Part shown: positions 1-8,581 of the stretch, one piece after another | Numbering within the stretch: the stretch's first letter is position 1 | Layout: every line of letters begins with the position of its first letter | Assembly: GCA_902363335.1 (NCBI GenBank) | Contig: CABIZV010000008.1 | Coordinates: 62,001-126,000 of the forward strand | DNA length: 64,000 nt | From: Enterobacteriaceae bacterium | GTDB lineage: Bacteria > Pseudomonadota > Gammaproteobacteria > Enterobacterales > Enterobacteriaceae | Direction of reading: 5' to 3' | Translations under genes and position numbers: made by a program | Notes under the pieces: model-generated | The model's database searches: none | The model's input: the letters and a program-made list of their open reading frames with translations, nothing else | Told to the model about the DNA's origin: nothing

Positions 1-1
1 G

Positions 2-337
2 GAGACGCTTAAACAAGTGGTTGAGACCGGGGTTGACGGCATTAAACTGCATCCGCTGCATATTGTGACCGGCAGCATTATGGCGAAGGCGTGGCAAGCG
101 GGACGTTTGGGCGGGATCGAACTGGATGAGTACACGGTTACTGCCGGTGAAATGATTCGCCACACTCCGCCTGATGTGATTTATCATCGAATCTCGGCCA
201 GCGCCCGTCGCCCCACGCTTCTGGCGCCGCTTTGGTGTGAAAATCGCTGGACCGGGATGGTTGAGCTCGACAAATACCTTAACGAAAACGGCGTGCAGGG
301 TTCGGCATTGGGTACGCCGTGGGTGCAGCCTGCTTAA
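2..337 (+). CDS. yhcC: YhcC, radical SAM family protein (3' end only)
   Basis: This is the C-terminal 111 codons of a gene that begins before the window. The residues match the tail of the enterobacterial YhcC radical SAM protein, including the TGVDGIKLHPLHIVTGS stretch and the C-terminal YHRISASARRPTLLAPLWC segment. The CxxxCxxC iron-sulfur motif that would define radical SAM chemistry lies upstream and cannot be seen. In E. coli yhcC is also the neighbour of arcB, which supports the call. The in-frame GTG at base 17 is internal, not the start. The specific substrate of YhcC is not established. Confidence 0.85.
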   Translation, partial: ETLKQVVETGVDGIKLHPLHIVTGSIMAKAWQAGRLGGIELDEYTVTAGEMIRHTPPDVIYHRISASARRPTLLAPLWCENRWTGMVELDKYLNENGVQGSALGTPWVQPA

Positions 338-377
338 TGTGGAGGCCGTGAACACCTGCAACATGTATGCCTTATTG

Positions 378-815
378 CCAGATGGCGGCTACGCCTTATC
401 CGGCCTACGTCCGTCGGTAGCCCGGCCAAGCGCAGCGCCGCCGGGAGCGCACGGGCTACCAGACTATAAACACCTCTACGACGCATTTTACAGATAATCC
501 GCCGTGTATTCGTAAATATGGTGAATCCGTGCTGACTGCCGGATGGCGGCTTCGCCTTATCCGGCCTACGTCCGTCGGTAGCCCGGCCAAGCGCAGCGCC
601 GCCGGGAGTGCACGGGCTACCAGACTATAAACACCTCTACGACGCATTTTACAGATAATCCGTCGTGTTTTCGTCGATATGGTGAATCCGTGCTGACTGC
701 CGGATGGCGGCTTCGCCTTATCCGGCCTACATCCGTCGGTAGCCCGGCCAAGCGCAGCGCCGCCGGGAGCGCACCACAACACCCACACGACTCATTTCAC
801 AGATAATCCTCGCAT
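378..815. repeat. 161-bp tandem repeat with REP cores, 2.7 copies
   Basis: Three head-to-tail units start near 378, 539 and 700; the conserved GATGGCGGC word recurs at 381, 542 and 703, an exact 161-bp period. Each unit holds a classic REP palindrome (the TTATCCGGCCTAC arm), a second GC-rich palindrome beginning GTAGCCCGGCC (417, 578, 739), and an AT-richer spacer. The third unit diverges after about 100 bases. The array fills most of the 550-bp gap between yhcC and arcB and ends just upstream of the arcB promoter region. No credible gene lies in this gap. Confidence 0.9.
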
Positions 816-887
816 TTTTTGTACAACCTAACGCGCCGTGCTCAGAATTGGGTATGATTGAACGATGAAGTCGTTAAGGAACTCCTC

Positions 888-3227
888 ATGAAGCAAATCC
901 GTATGCTGGCGCAGTATTACGTCGACCTGATGATGAAGCTGGGTCTGGTACGTTTTTCCCTGCTGCTGGCGCTCGCGCTGGTGGTGTTGGCCATCGTGGT
1001 ACAAATGGCAGTAACCATGGTGCTGCATGGCCAGGTTGAAAGTATTGATGTCATTCGCTCAATCTTCTTTGGCCTGCTGATCACCCCATGGGCGGTCTAC
1101 TTTTTGTCGGTGGTCGTCGAGCAGCTCGAAGAATCACGCCAGCGGCTGTCCCGCCTGGTCGAAAAGTTAGAAGAGATGCGTGAGCGCGATCTCAAGCTCA
1201 ACGTGCAGTTAAAAGACAATATTTCACAGCTTAATCAGGAGATTAGCGATCGTGAAAAAGCGGAAGCCGAACGCCGGGCAACGCTGGAACAGCTGAAAAT
1301 TGAGGTACAGGAGCGTGAAGAGACACAGATCCGCCTTGAACAACAGTCGTCCTTCTTGCGCTCTTTCCTTGATGCCTCACCGGATTTGGTTTTCTACCGT
1401 AATGAAGATAAAGAGTTCTCTGGCTGTAACCGCGCCATGGAGTTGCTGACCGGGAAGAGTGAAAAGCAGTTGATTCACCTGCATCCAGAAGACGTTTACA
1501 CCCCGGAAGCCGCGGCGAAAGTGATTGAAACCGATGAGAAAGTTTTCCGTCATAATGTCTCACTGACCTATGAACAGTGGCTCGACTATCCAGACGGGCG
1601 CAAAGCCTGCTTTGAGATCCGCAAAGTGCCGTACTACGACCGCGTGGGTAAACGCCACGGTCTGATGGGCTTTGGTCGTGACATTACCGAACGTAAGCGC
1701 TACCAGGATGCGCTGGAGCGCGCCAGCCGCGATAAGACCACCTTCATCTCGACCATTAGCCACGAGCTGCGGACACCGCTAAACGGGATTGTGGGATTAA
1801 GCCGCATTCTGCTCGATACGACCCTGACCGCTGAGCAGGAGAAATACCTGAAAACCATTCATGTATCAGCGGTCACGCTGGGTAATATCTTCAACGATAT
1901 TATCGACATGGACAAAATGGAACGCCGTAAAGTCCAGTTGGATAACCAGCCTGTCGATTTCACCGGCTTCCTCGCTGACCTGGAAAACCTCTCCGGGCTG
2001 CAAGCACAGCAAAAAGGGCTGCGCTTTGTGATGGAGACAACGCTGCCGCTGCCGCATAAAGTCATCACCGATGGCACTCGTCTGCGCCAGATCCTGTGGA
2101 ATCTTATCAGCAATGCCGTGAAGTTTACCCAGCAGGGGAACGTGGTCGTTCGCGTTCGCTATGACGCGGGCGATATGCTGCACTTCGAGGTGGAAGATTC
2201 CGGTATCGGTATTCCTCAGGGCGAGCAGGACAAGATTTTCGCCATGTACTATCAGGTGAAAGACAGTCAGGGTGGCAAACCGGCGACCGGCACCGGCATT
2301 GGTCTTGCCGTCTCGAAACGCCTGGCGAAAAGCATGGGCGGGGATATCGAGGTTGCAAGCAACCCCGGCCACGGCTCGATCTTTACGCTGACGGTGCACG
2401 CTCCTGCGGTAGCGGAAGAAGTGGAAGATGCCTTTGAAGAAGATGATATGCCGCTGCCTGCGCTGCACGTTCTGCTGGTGGAGGACATTGAGCTGAACGT
2501 CATTGTTGCCCGCTCGGTGCTGGAGAAACTCGGTAATAGTGTGGATGTGGCGATGACCGGGCAAGCGGCGCTTGAGAAGTTCACGCCGGGCGAGTATGAC
2601 CTGGTGCTGCTGGATATTCAGTTGCCGGACATGACCGGGCTGGATATTTCCCGGGAGCTGAAGCGCAAATATGACGCGGACGATCTGCCGCCGCTGGTGG
2701 CGTTGACGGCGAACGTCCTGAAAGACAAAAAAGAGTATATGGACGCAGGCATGGACGATGTACTGAGCAAACCGCTTTCGGTACCGGCCCTGACGGCGAT
2801 GATTAAGAAGTTCTGGGATACCGTTGAAGACGAAGAGGAGAGTGCCGTGACCCCTGTTGAAAGTGGTAAGACGCAGCAACTGCTGGATATTCCTATGCTA
2901 GAGCAGTACATCGAGCTGGTTGGCCCGAAACTGATTACCGATGGTCTGGCGGTATTCGAGAAAATGATGCCGGGCTATCTGTCAGTGCTGGAATCTAACC
3001 TGACCGCGCGTGACCAGAAAGGTATCGTTGAGGAAGGCCATAAAATCAAAGGCGCGGCGGGATCCATCGGGTTACGCCACCTGCAGCAGTTGGGTCAGCA
3101 GATCCAGTCCCCGGATTTACCGGCATGGTGGGATAACGTTGGTGAATGGGTTGAAGAGATGAAATCAGAGTGGCAGACCGATGTCGCGATCCTCAAGGCC
3201 TGGGTGGCAAATGCTGCTAAAAAATGA
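888..3227 (+). CDS. arcB: Aerobic respiration control hybrid sensor kinase ArcB
   Basis: ArcB is the membrane sensor kinase that responds to quinone redox state and phosphorylates ArcA when oxygen is limiting. The 779-residue product has two N-terminal membrane segments (about 20-80), a coiled coil, a PAS domain (about 150-270), a histidine kinase core with H292 in SHELRTPLNG, a receiver domain with D576 in LLDIQLPDM, and a C-terminal HPt domain with H718 in EEGHKIKGAAGS. All three phosphorelay residues are present. The ATG at 888 follows an AAGGA ribosome site at 876-880 and matches the E. coli start; a TTG 30 bases upstream is open but less likely. It stands alone here because elbB, which follows it in E. 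coli, is missing. Confidence 0.98.
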   Translation: MKQIRMLAQYYVDLMMKLGLVRFSLLLALALVVLAIVVQMAVTMVLHGQVESIDVIRSIFFGLLITPWAVYFLSVVVEQLEESRQRLSRLVEKLEEMRERDLKLNVQLKDNISQLNQEISDREKAEAERRATLEQLKIEVQEREETQIRLEQQSSFLRSFLDASPDLVFYRNEDKEFSGCNRAMELLTGKSEKQLIHLHPEDVYTPEAAAKVIETDEKVFRHNVSLTYEQWLDYPDGRKACFEIRKVPYYDRVGKRHGLMGFGRDITERKRYQDALERASRDKTTFISTISHELRTPLNGIVGLSRILLDTTLTAEQEKYLKTIHVSAVTLGNIFNDIIDMDKMERRKVQLDNQPVDFTGFLADLENLSGLQAQQKGLRFVMETTLPLPHKVITDGTRLRQILWNLISNAVKFTQQGNVVVRVRYDAGDMLHFEVEDSGIGIPQGEQDKIFAMYYQVKDSQGGKPATGTGIGLAVSKRLAKSMGGDIEVASNPGHGSIFTLTVHAPAVAEEVEDAFEEDDMPLPALHVLLVEDIELNVIVARSVLEKLGNSVDVAMTGQAALEKFTPGEYDLVLLDIQLPDMTGLDISRELKRKYDADDLPPLVALTANVLKDKKEYMDAGMDDVLSKPLSVPALTAMIKKFWDTVEDEEESAVTPVESGKTQQLLDIPMLEQYIELVGPKLITDGLAVFEKMMPGYLSVLESNLTARDQKGIVEEGHKIKGAAGSIGLRHLQQLGQQIQSPDLPAWWDNVGEWVEEMKSEWQTDVAILKAWVANAAKK

Positions 3228-3244
3228 CCCCGGTCTAGCCGGGG
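3228..3244. other. Short GC hairpin directly after arcB
   Basis: CCCCGG and CCGGGG arms pair around a 5-base loop immediately after the arcB stop. There is no T run behind it, so it may protect the 3' end of the mRNA rather than terminate transcription. The rest of the gap to mtgA (to 3443) is AT-rich and holds no gene. Confidence 0.4.
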
Positions 3245-3443
3245 TGCGCGAATACTGCGCCAACACCAGGGAACTGATGGCTGCGTCAGATGATTAATAT
3301 GATTTTGATTTTTTGACACAACCTGAAATACGATTGCACGTTCAATAAGATAGCAAATCTTAAATTATTTGTTACGTGAATCAGTAAAATGTGTGAACCG
3401 TAGCGTCTAAATCAGAAATATTAATCGGCGTCAGAGGGTTAGC

Positions 3444-4172
3444 GTGAGGAAGAAGGCTTTGTGGGGAGTCGCGGGACTTAAGCGTCTGGTTTGGCGTGTG
3501 TTACTGCTGCTGGCGCTGTTCTGGGGCGGCGGAATTGCGCTGTTCAGCATTCTGCCGGTTCCGTTCTCCGCGGTGATGATGGAACGTCAAATCAGCGCCT
3601 GGCTTGGCGGAAACTTTGGCTACGTCGCCCATTCTGATTGGGTCAGTATGGATGAGATCTCGCCGTGGATGGGGCTTGCGGTGATTGCCGCAGAAGATCA
3701 GAAATTCCCGGAGCACTGGGGATTTGACGTTTCTGCGATTGAAAAAGCGCTAGCGCATAACGAACGCAATGAAAGCCGTATTCGCGGTGCGTCGACGCTA
3801 TCGCAGCAGACGGCGAAAAACCTGTTTCTGTGGGATGGACGCAGTTGGGTGCGCAAAGGGCTGGAGGCGGGGTTGACGCTCGGCATCGAGACCGTATGGA
3901 GCAAGAAACGCATCCTGACGGTCTATCTCAATATTGCTGAGTTTGGCGATGGGGTTTTTGGCGTTGAAGCGGCGTCACAGCGCTATTTCCACAAGCCCGC
4001 CAGCAAATTAACGATGGGGGAGGCTGCGCTATTAGCAGCGGTGCTGCCAAATCCTATTCGCTTTAAGGCCAACGCGCCGACGGGATATGTGCACAGCCGA
4101 CAAGCGTGGATTATGCGCCAGATGCGTCAGTTGGGCGGGGAAGGGTTTATGCGAGAGAATAAACTGTATTAA
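3444..4172 (+). CDS. mtgA: Monofunctional biosynthetic peptidoglycan transglycosylase
   Basis: MtgA polymerises lipid II into glycan strands in the inner membrane. The 242-residue protein, the same length as in E. coli, has one N-terminal membrane anchor (about residues 12-35) and a GT51 domain. The motif AAEDQKFPEHWG carries the probable catalytic Glu at residue 84, followed by RGASTLSQQTAKNLFLW and the LNIAEFGDGVFGVEAA block. The GTG start is preceded by an AGAGGG ribosome site at 3433-3438. In E. coli mtgA follows elbB; here elbB is absent and mtgA follows arcB after 216 bases. Confidence 0.96.
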   Translation: MRKKALWGVAGLKRLVWRVLLLLALFWGGGIALFSILPVPFSAVMMERQISAWLGGNFGYVAHSDWVSMDEISPWMGLAVIAAEDQKFPEHWGFDVSAIEKALAHNERNESRIRGASTLSQQTAKNLFLWDGRSWVRKGLEAGLTLGIETVWSKKRILTVYLNIAEFGDGVFGVEAASQRYFHKPASKLTMGEAALLAAVLPNPIRFKANAPTGYVHSRQAWIMRQMRQLGGEGFMRENKLY

Positions 4173-4181
4173 CAGTGATTC

Positions 4182-4350
4182 CCCGGCGTCGCGTTGCTCG
4201 GCCGGGCTACAAGCGAGCCCTTTGTAGGCCTGATAAGCGTAGCGCCATCAGGCGTTGAGGCGGGTGGCATTGCCGGATGGCGGCTTCGCCTTATCCGGCC
4301 TACACCGTTCTGGTAGCCCGGGCGAGGCGTTTACGCCGACCCCGGGATGA
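4182..4350. repeat. Cluster of REP-type palindromes between mtgA and npr
   Basis: Four palindromic elements sit between two convergent genes. One at 4182-4210 is an inverted copy of the GTAGCCCGGCC element seen in the 161-bp and 114-bp arrays. At 4224-4253 is a GTAGGCCTGATAAGCG-type REP, at 4272-4303 a GCCGGATGGCGGC-type REP in opposite orientation, and at 4311-4350 a degenerate GTAGCCCGGG element. The middle pair forms a BIME. In E. coli yrbL occupies this gap; no trace of it is visible. Confidence 0.85.
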
Positions 4351-4359
4351 CACCGCAGA

Positions 4360-4632
4360 CTAGTCTTCGTCAAACCCGGCATTAAACAGCGCAATCACCG
4401 CCGCCAGCGCTTCCACTTCCTGCGGGCCGGTTGCTTCCACCTCAATCTGACGACCCTTGGCAGAGTCCAGCATCAGCAGCGCAATCACGCTATTAGCTTC
4501 TGCTACCGTGCCTTCATCGTTGCGCAACAGCACTTCCGCATCAAAATCCTGCATCAACTCAAACAGCTTCATTGCCGGGCGCGCGTGCATACCCAGCTTA
4601 TTGGTGATTTCAACGGTCTGCTTTACGGTCAT
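4360..4632 (-). CDS. npr: Nitrogen PTS phosphocarrier protein NPr
   Basis: NPr is the HPr-like carrier of the nitrogen phosphotransferase system, passing phosphate from EI-Ntr (PtsP) to EIIA-Ntr (PtsN). The 90-residue protein has the HPr fold signature NKLGMHARPAMK with phosphoryl-accepting H16, and the conserved SVIALLMLDSAKG helix. Its start overlaps the end of rapZ by 4 bases, implying translational coupling. It is the last gene of the rpoN-side operon. Confidence 0.97.
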   Translation of the reverse strand: MTVKQTVEITNKLGMHARPAMKLFELMQDFDAEVLLRNDEGTVAEANSVIALLMLDSAKGRQIEVEATGPQEVEALAAVIALFNAGFDED

Positions 4633-5483
4633 GATTTACGTTTTTCCAGCGTCCGATGACGAGATTGCACGTTCTTGCCGCGTGAACGGAAGTAGTCAGC
4701 CAGCTGTTCGGCAACGTACACTGAACGGTGCTTACCGCCGGTACAACCAATGGCAACCGTCAGGTAGCTACGGTTGTTGGTTTCCAGCATAGGTAACCAT
4801 AGCTCAAGATAGCTGCGGGTCTGGTAAATAAAGTTGTGAACTTCTGTGTGCCGGTCGAGGAATGCGGCGACTGGCTTATCAAGGCCGGTCATCGGTCGCA
4901 GTTTCGGATCCCAATGCGGGTTTGGCAGGAAGCGCACGTCAAAAACGTAGTCGGCATCGATAGGGATACCGTGCTTGAAGCCGAAGGATTCGAACACCAT
5001 CGTTAGCTCGCGCTCACGTTTACCCAACAGGCGGGTACGCAGCATCTCGGCAAGCTCGTGAACGGACATTTCGGAAGTGTCGACGATAAGGTCAGCGCGG
5101 GAACGCAGCGGTTCCAGCAGATTGCTCTCCTCATCGATGGCGCTTTCCAGCGACAGATTCTTGCTGGAGAGGGGATGAAGACGACGCGTATCGCTGTAGC
5201 GACGAATCAGGGTATTGCGGTCAGCATCGAGGAACAGCAATTGAGGGGAGAAGTTATCCGGCAGGCTTTCCATTGCCCGTTCAAAAATCTCCGGCGTCTC
5301 CGGCATGTTACGCACGTCAATGCTGACAGCCGCTGAGATTTCGCGGTCGGCAAGCGTCTTAGCCAGCTCCGGCAGCAACACCACCGGCAGGTTATCAACG
5401 CAGTAAAACCCCATATCTTCCAGCGCACGCAGGGCAACAGATTTTCCCGAGCCAGAGCGGCCGCTGACGATCATCAGTACCAT
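4629..5483 (-). CDS. rapZ: RNase adapter protein RapZ
   Basis: RapZ binds the small RNA GlmZ and delivers it to RNase E, coupling glucosamine-6-phosphate level to glmS expression. The 284-residue protein has an N-terminal kinase-like P-loop, GRSGSGKS at residues 8-15, a DVRFLPNPHW motif and the C-terminal GCTGGKHRSVY block. A basic tail (SRHRTLEKRKS) fits the known RNA-binding end. It lies 33 bases after ptsN and overlaps npr. The cell-wall gene glmM, in the same hexosamine pathway, is also in this window. Confidence 0.97.
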   Translation of the reverse strand: MVLMIVSGRSGSGKSVALRALEDMGFYCVDNLPVVLLPELAKTLADREISAAVSIDVRNMPETPEIFERAMESLPDNFSPQLLFLDADRNTLIRRYSDTRRLHPLSSKNLSLESAIDEESNLLEPLRSRADLIVDTSEMSVHELAEMLRTRLLGKRERELTMVFESFGFKHGIPIDADYVFDVRFLPNPHWDPKLRPMTGLDKPVAAFLDRHTEVHNFIYQTRSYLELWLPMLETNNRSYLTVAIGCTGGKHRSVYVAEQLADYFRSRGKNVQSRHRTLEKRKS

Positions 5484-5516
5484 GTACCGTTTCTCCTCAG
5501 TACGATGTGATGTCCA

Positions 5517-6005
5517 TTACGCATCATCGTGAGTTTCTGTATCGGTGATGATTTGATACAGCTCTTCGTCGCTCTGCGCAGAACGCAGACGACGGCAAAT
5601 GGTTTTATCCGCCAGACGTTTCGCCACCAAAGAGAGCGTATGCAGGTGGGTTTTGGTCTGATCTGCGGGCACCAGAAGCGCAAACAGTAAATCAACAGGC
5701 TGATTGTCGATGGCATCGAAGGCAATCGGTGTTTCCAGCTGCACGAAAACGCCTACCGCGCGCGTCGTATCCTCTTCCAGTTTACCGTGCGGAATCGCGA
5801 TGCCGTTGCCAATGCCGGTACTGCCCATTTTTTCACGGGTCAGAATGGCTTCAAACACCACCTGCGGAGGCAGGCTTAGCTGTTTGGCTGCCAGCTCGCT
5901 GATGATTTCCAGCGCGCGTTTTTTACTCTGACAGTGCACAGCACTGCGAGTACATTCCTGGTTAAGGACATTGCTCAGTTGTAGAGCTGAATCAGTATTT
6001 GTCAT
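5517..6005 (-). CDS. ptsN: Nitrogen regulatory EIIA protein PtsN
   Basis: PtsN is the terminal acceptor of the nitrogen PTS and regulates potassium transport and other processes by protein binding. The 162-residue EIIA (PTS type 2) domain carries the phosphorylation site H73 in IAIPHGKLEED. The ATG at 6005 follows TTAGGTGA and gives the E. coli N-terminus MTN; an upstream in-frame start would add 20 residues unlike the family. It is 56 bases after hpf in the rpoN operon. Confidence 0.97.
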   Translation of the reverse strand: MTNTDSALQLSNVLNQECTRSAVHCQSKKRALEIISELAAKQLSLPPQVVFEAILTREKMGSTGIGNGIAIPHGKLEEDTTRAVGVFVQLETPIAFDAIDNQPVDLLFALLVPADQTKTHLHTLSLVAKRLADKTICRRLRSAQSDEELYQIITDTETHDDA

Positions 6006-6061
6006 AATTTCACCTAAGCACCGCCCGGTATACGGAGCATATCGGGCGGCTGCTCGGACAA

Positions 6062-6349
6062 TCAATGTTGTTTTAGTTTATCTTTATGCTTGTTTAACTG
6101 TCTCGACAGTTTGTCGATCAAGCCATCGATGGCGGCGTACATATCTTTGCCTTCCGCGCTAGCGTGAAGCTCGCCGCCGTTAACGTGCAACGTTGCATCC
6201 GAGATGTGCGTCAATTTCTCCACTTTTAACACAATGTAGACCTGATTGATCCTCTCGAAATACTGCTCGAGCTTCACGAATTTGGTATTAACAAATTCGC
6301 GCATCGCCTCGGTAATTTCGACGTTGTGTCCAGTGATGTTGAGCTGCAT
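6062..6349 (-). CDS. hpf: Ribosome hibernation promoting factor
   Basis: Hpf binds the 30S subunit in stationary phase and, with Rmf, promotes 100S ribosome dimers. The 95-residue protein is the short-form S30AE/YfiA fold beginning MQLNITGHNVEITEAM, with the basic C-terminal KLSRQLNKHKDKLKQH helix. The ATG at 6349 gives the normal family length; the longer open frame runs back into rpoN and has no support. It lies 22 bases after rpoN. Confidence 0.97.
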   Translation of the reverse strand: MQLNITGHNVEITEAMREFVNTKFVKLEQYFERINQVYIVLKVEKLTHISDATLHVNGGELHASAEGKDMYAAIDGLIDKLSRQLNKHKDKLKQH

Positions 6350-6371
6350 AGTGTCTTCCTTATCAGTAGAG

Positions 6372-7805
6372 TCAGACCAGCTGTTTACGCTGATTCGACG
6401 GCGGGATGGATAAAGACTCTCGGTACTTTGCAACGGTACGCCGCGCCACCATGATACCCTGATCGGAGAGTAGGGTGGTCAGTTTACTGTCGCTCAGTGG
6501 TTTTGCGGGATTTTCCGCTGCAATTAACTTCTTCACCAATGCACGAATGGCCGTGGACGAGGCTTCGCCGCCGCCCTCGGTACTAACGTGGCTGGAGAAG
6601 AAATACTTAAGCTCAAAAATGCCCCTTGGGCTATGCAAATACTTCTGCGTGGTGACACGCGAAATGGTGGACTCGTGCATTTCGACGGTCTGGGCGATAT
6701 CGGCCAGCACCATCGGTTTCATGTGTTCTTCGCCAAGATCGAAAAAGGCCTGCTGCTGCTCAACGATACAGCGGCTCACGCGCAAAAGCGTGTCATTACG
6801 GCTCTCAAGGCTTTTAATCAGCCACTTCGCATCCTGTAAATTGCTGCGGATGAACTGGCTATCGGCATCATTACGGACGTTATTGCACATGCCCGCGTAG
6901 TGCTGGTTTATCTGCAAGCGCGGAATGCTGTCGGAATTAAGCTCAACCATCCAGCGACCGTTCACCTTGCGCACCAGCACATCAGGGATCACATACTCCG
7001 GCTCACCGGTCTGGATCGACTGCCCCGGACGAGGATCGAGTGACTGAATCAGATCGACCGCTTCTTTGAGCACATCTTCTTTTAAGCGCGTAACGCGCAT
7101 AAGTGAACGGAAGTCGTGGTTGGCGAGAAGATCAAGATGATCGCTGATGATTAATCGGGCTTCGGTAATACGCGGGGTATCCGGTGCGAATTGGGAGAGT
7201 TGGATCAGCAGGCAGTCGCGCAGATCTTTGGCGGCAACGCCGACCGGATCGAAACGCTGGATTCGCTTTAAGACGGCTTCCACTTCATCGAGACCGATTT
7301 CATCATCGCCAATGCCTTCATGGATATCTTCTACCGTGACGGTGAGATAACCGGTATCGTCCACCGCATCGACAATGGAAGTGGCAATGGCTCTATCGGT
7401 ATCGGTAAACGGCGTCAACTCTACCTGCCACATCAGATAATCCTGCAGTGACTGGGTGGTTTCGCCCTGGTAAACCGGCAGCTCGTCGTCCTGGTAATCG
7501 ACACCGGTGCCCGATGGCGTTCCGGCGGTGTAGATTTCGTCCCAGCTGGCGTCAAGCGGCAGCTCCTCGGGCATATCTGGCTTTTCCAGCGCATCAACGC
7601 TGTCTAACGTTTCGGTATCAACGGGTTCTTGAGTGTCTACTTCCTCGTGAAGATCGGTTTGCTCAAGCAGGGGGTTACTCTCCAGCGCCTGCTGGAGTTC
7701 CTGCTGAAGTTCCAGCGTCGACAACTGCAACAGACGAATTGCCTGCTGCAACTGCGGCGTCATGGCAAGCTGTTGGCTGAGCCTTAATTGCAAACCTTGC
7801 TTCAT
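6372..7805 (-). CDS. rpoN: RNA polymerase sigma-54 factor
   Basis: RpoN directs RNA polymerase to -24/-12 promoters that need an enhancer-binding activator. The 477-residue protein has the Gln/Leu-rich region I (MKQGLQLRLSQQLAMTPQLQ), an acidic region II (about 55-110), the core-binding region III, the DNA-binding helix-turn-helix near residue 380 (HESTISRVTTQKYLHSPRG) and the RpoN box ARRTVAKYRE at residues 454-463. It is followed by hpf-ptsN-rapZ-npr, the usual sigma-54/nitrogen-PTS cluster, and preceded by lptB at 44 bases. Confidence 0.98.
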   Translation of the reverse strand: MKQGLQLRLSQQLAMTPQLQQAIRLLQLSTLELQQELQQALESNPLLEQTDLHEEVDTQEPVDTETLDSVDALEKPDMPEELPLDASWDEIYTAGTPSGTGVDYQDDELPVYQGETTQSLQDYLMWQVELTPFTDTDRAIATSIVDAVDDTGYLTVTVEDIHEGIGDDEIGLDEVEAVLKRIQRFDPVGVAAKDLRDCLLIQLSQFAPDTPRITEARLIISDHLDLLANHDFRSLMRVTRLKEDVLKEAVDLIQSLDPRPGQSIQTGEPEYVIPDVLVRKVNGRWMVELNSDSIPRLQINQHYAGMCNNVRNDADSQFIRSNLQDAKWLIKSLESRNDTLLRVSRCIVEQQQAFFDLGEEHMKPMVLADIAQTVEMHESTISRVTTQKYLHSPRGIFELKYFFSSHVSTEGGGEASSTAIRALVKKLIAAENPAKPLSDSKLTTLLSDQGIMVARRTVAKYRESLSIPPSNQRKQLV

Positions 7806-7849
7806 GTTCAGAACGAATCTCTCCCACTAACGTCGTTATCCATACCCTA

Positions 7850-8575
7850 TCAGAGTCTGAAGTCTTCCCCAAGATACACGCGTTTAACATGTTCGTCTTG
7901 TAGGATCTCCTGAGGGGTACCGTGGGCAATCAGATGCCCCTGGCTGACGATATAGGCACGTTCGCAGACGGCTAACGTTTCACGCACGTTGTGGTCAGTA
8001 ATCAGTACGCCAAGGCCGCTGTCACGCAGATGTTCGATAATGCGTTTAATGTCGATAACGGAGATGGGGTCAACGCCAGCAAACGGTTCATCCAGCAGGA
8101 TAAACTTCGGGTTCGCCGCGAGCGCACGGGCGATTTCCACACGTCGACGTTCACCACCGGAAAGCGCCTGACCCAGGCTGTCACGCAGGTGTTCGATGTG
8201 GAACTCTTCCATCAGTTCTTTTGCGCGGTCTTCACGCTGTTCGCTGCTAAGATCGTCGCGGATCTGCAGCACCGCCATCAGGTTGTCATAGACGCTCAGG
8301 CGACGGAAAATAGACGCTTCCTGTGGCAGATAGCCAATCCCACGTCGGGCGCGGGCGTGCAGCGGCAGCAGGCTGATATCTTCATCATCAATGATGATAT
8401 TGCCTGCATCACGCGAGACGATCCCAACCACCATGTAGAAAGTGGTGGTTTTACCTGCACCGTTTGGCCCAAGCAGACCGACAATCTCACCGGAATTTAC
8501 GGTCAGACTGACATCTTCCACCACGCGACGGCCTTTATAAGCCTTCGCCAGATTTTTTGCAGTTAATGTCGCCAT
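7850..8575 (-). CDS. lptB: LPS export ABC transporter ATPase LptB
   Basis: LptB is the cytoplasmic ATPase of the LptB2FG complex that extracts lipopolysaccharide from the inner membrane and pushes it along the Lpt bridge. The 241-residue protein has Walker A GPNGAGKTT (36-44), the Q-loop LPQEAS, the signature LSGGERRRVEIARAL and Walker B FILLDEPFAGVD, with the switch His in LITDHNVRE. It starts 6 bases after lptA, so the two are co-translated; the partner permeases LptF and LptG are encoded elsewhere. Confidence 0.98.
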   Translation of the reverse strand: MATLTAKNLAKAYKGRRVVEDVSLTVNSGEIVGLLGPNGAGKTTTFYMVVGIVSRDAGNIIIDDEDISLLPLHARARRGIGYLPQEASIFRRLSVYDNLMAVLQIRDDLSSEQREDRAKELMEEFHIEHLRDSLGQALSGGERRRVEIARALAANPKFILLDEPFAGVDPISVIDIKRIIEHLRDSGLGVLITDHNVRETLAVCERAYIVSQGHLIAHGTPQEILQDEHVKRVYLGEDFRL

Positions 8576-8581
8576 AACGAA

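Noticed and set aside
378..815. Possible CRISPR array upstream of arcB
   Set aside because: Units are directly adjacent 161-bp copies without unique spacers, and no cas genes are present.
1866..2879. 337-codon minus-strand ORF opposite arcB
   Set aside because: Antisense shadow; ArcB domains on the other strand are complete.
3228..3244. Hairpin after arcB as a full intrinsic terminator
   Set aside because: The stem is only 6 bp and no T run follows.
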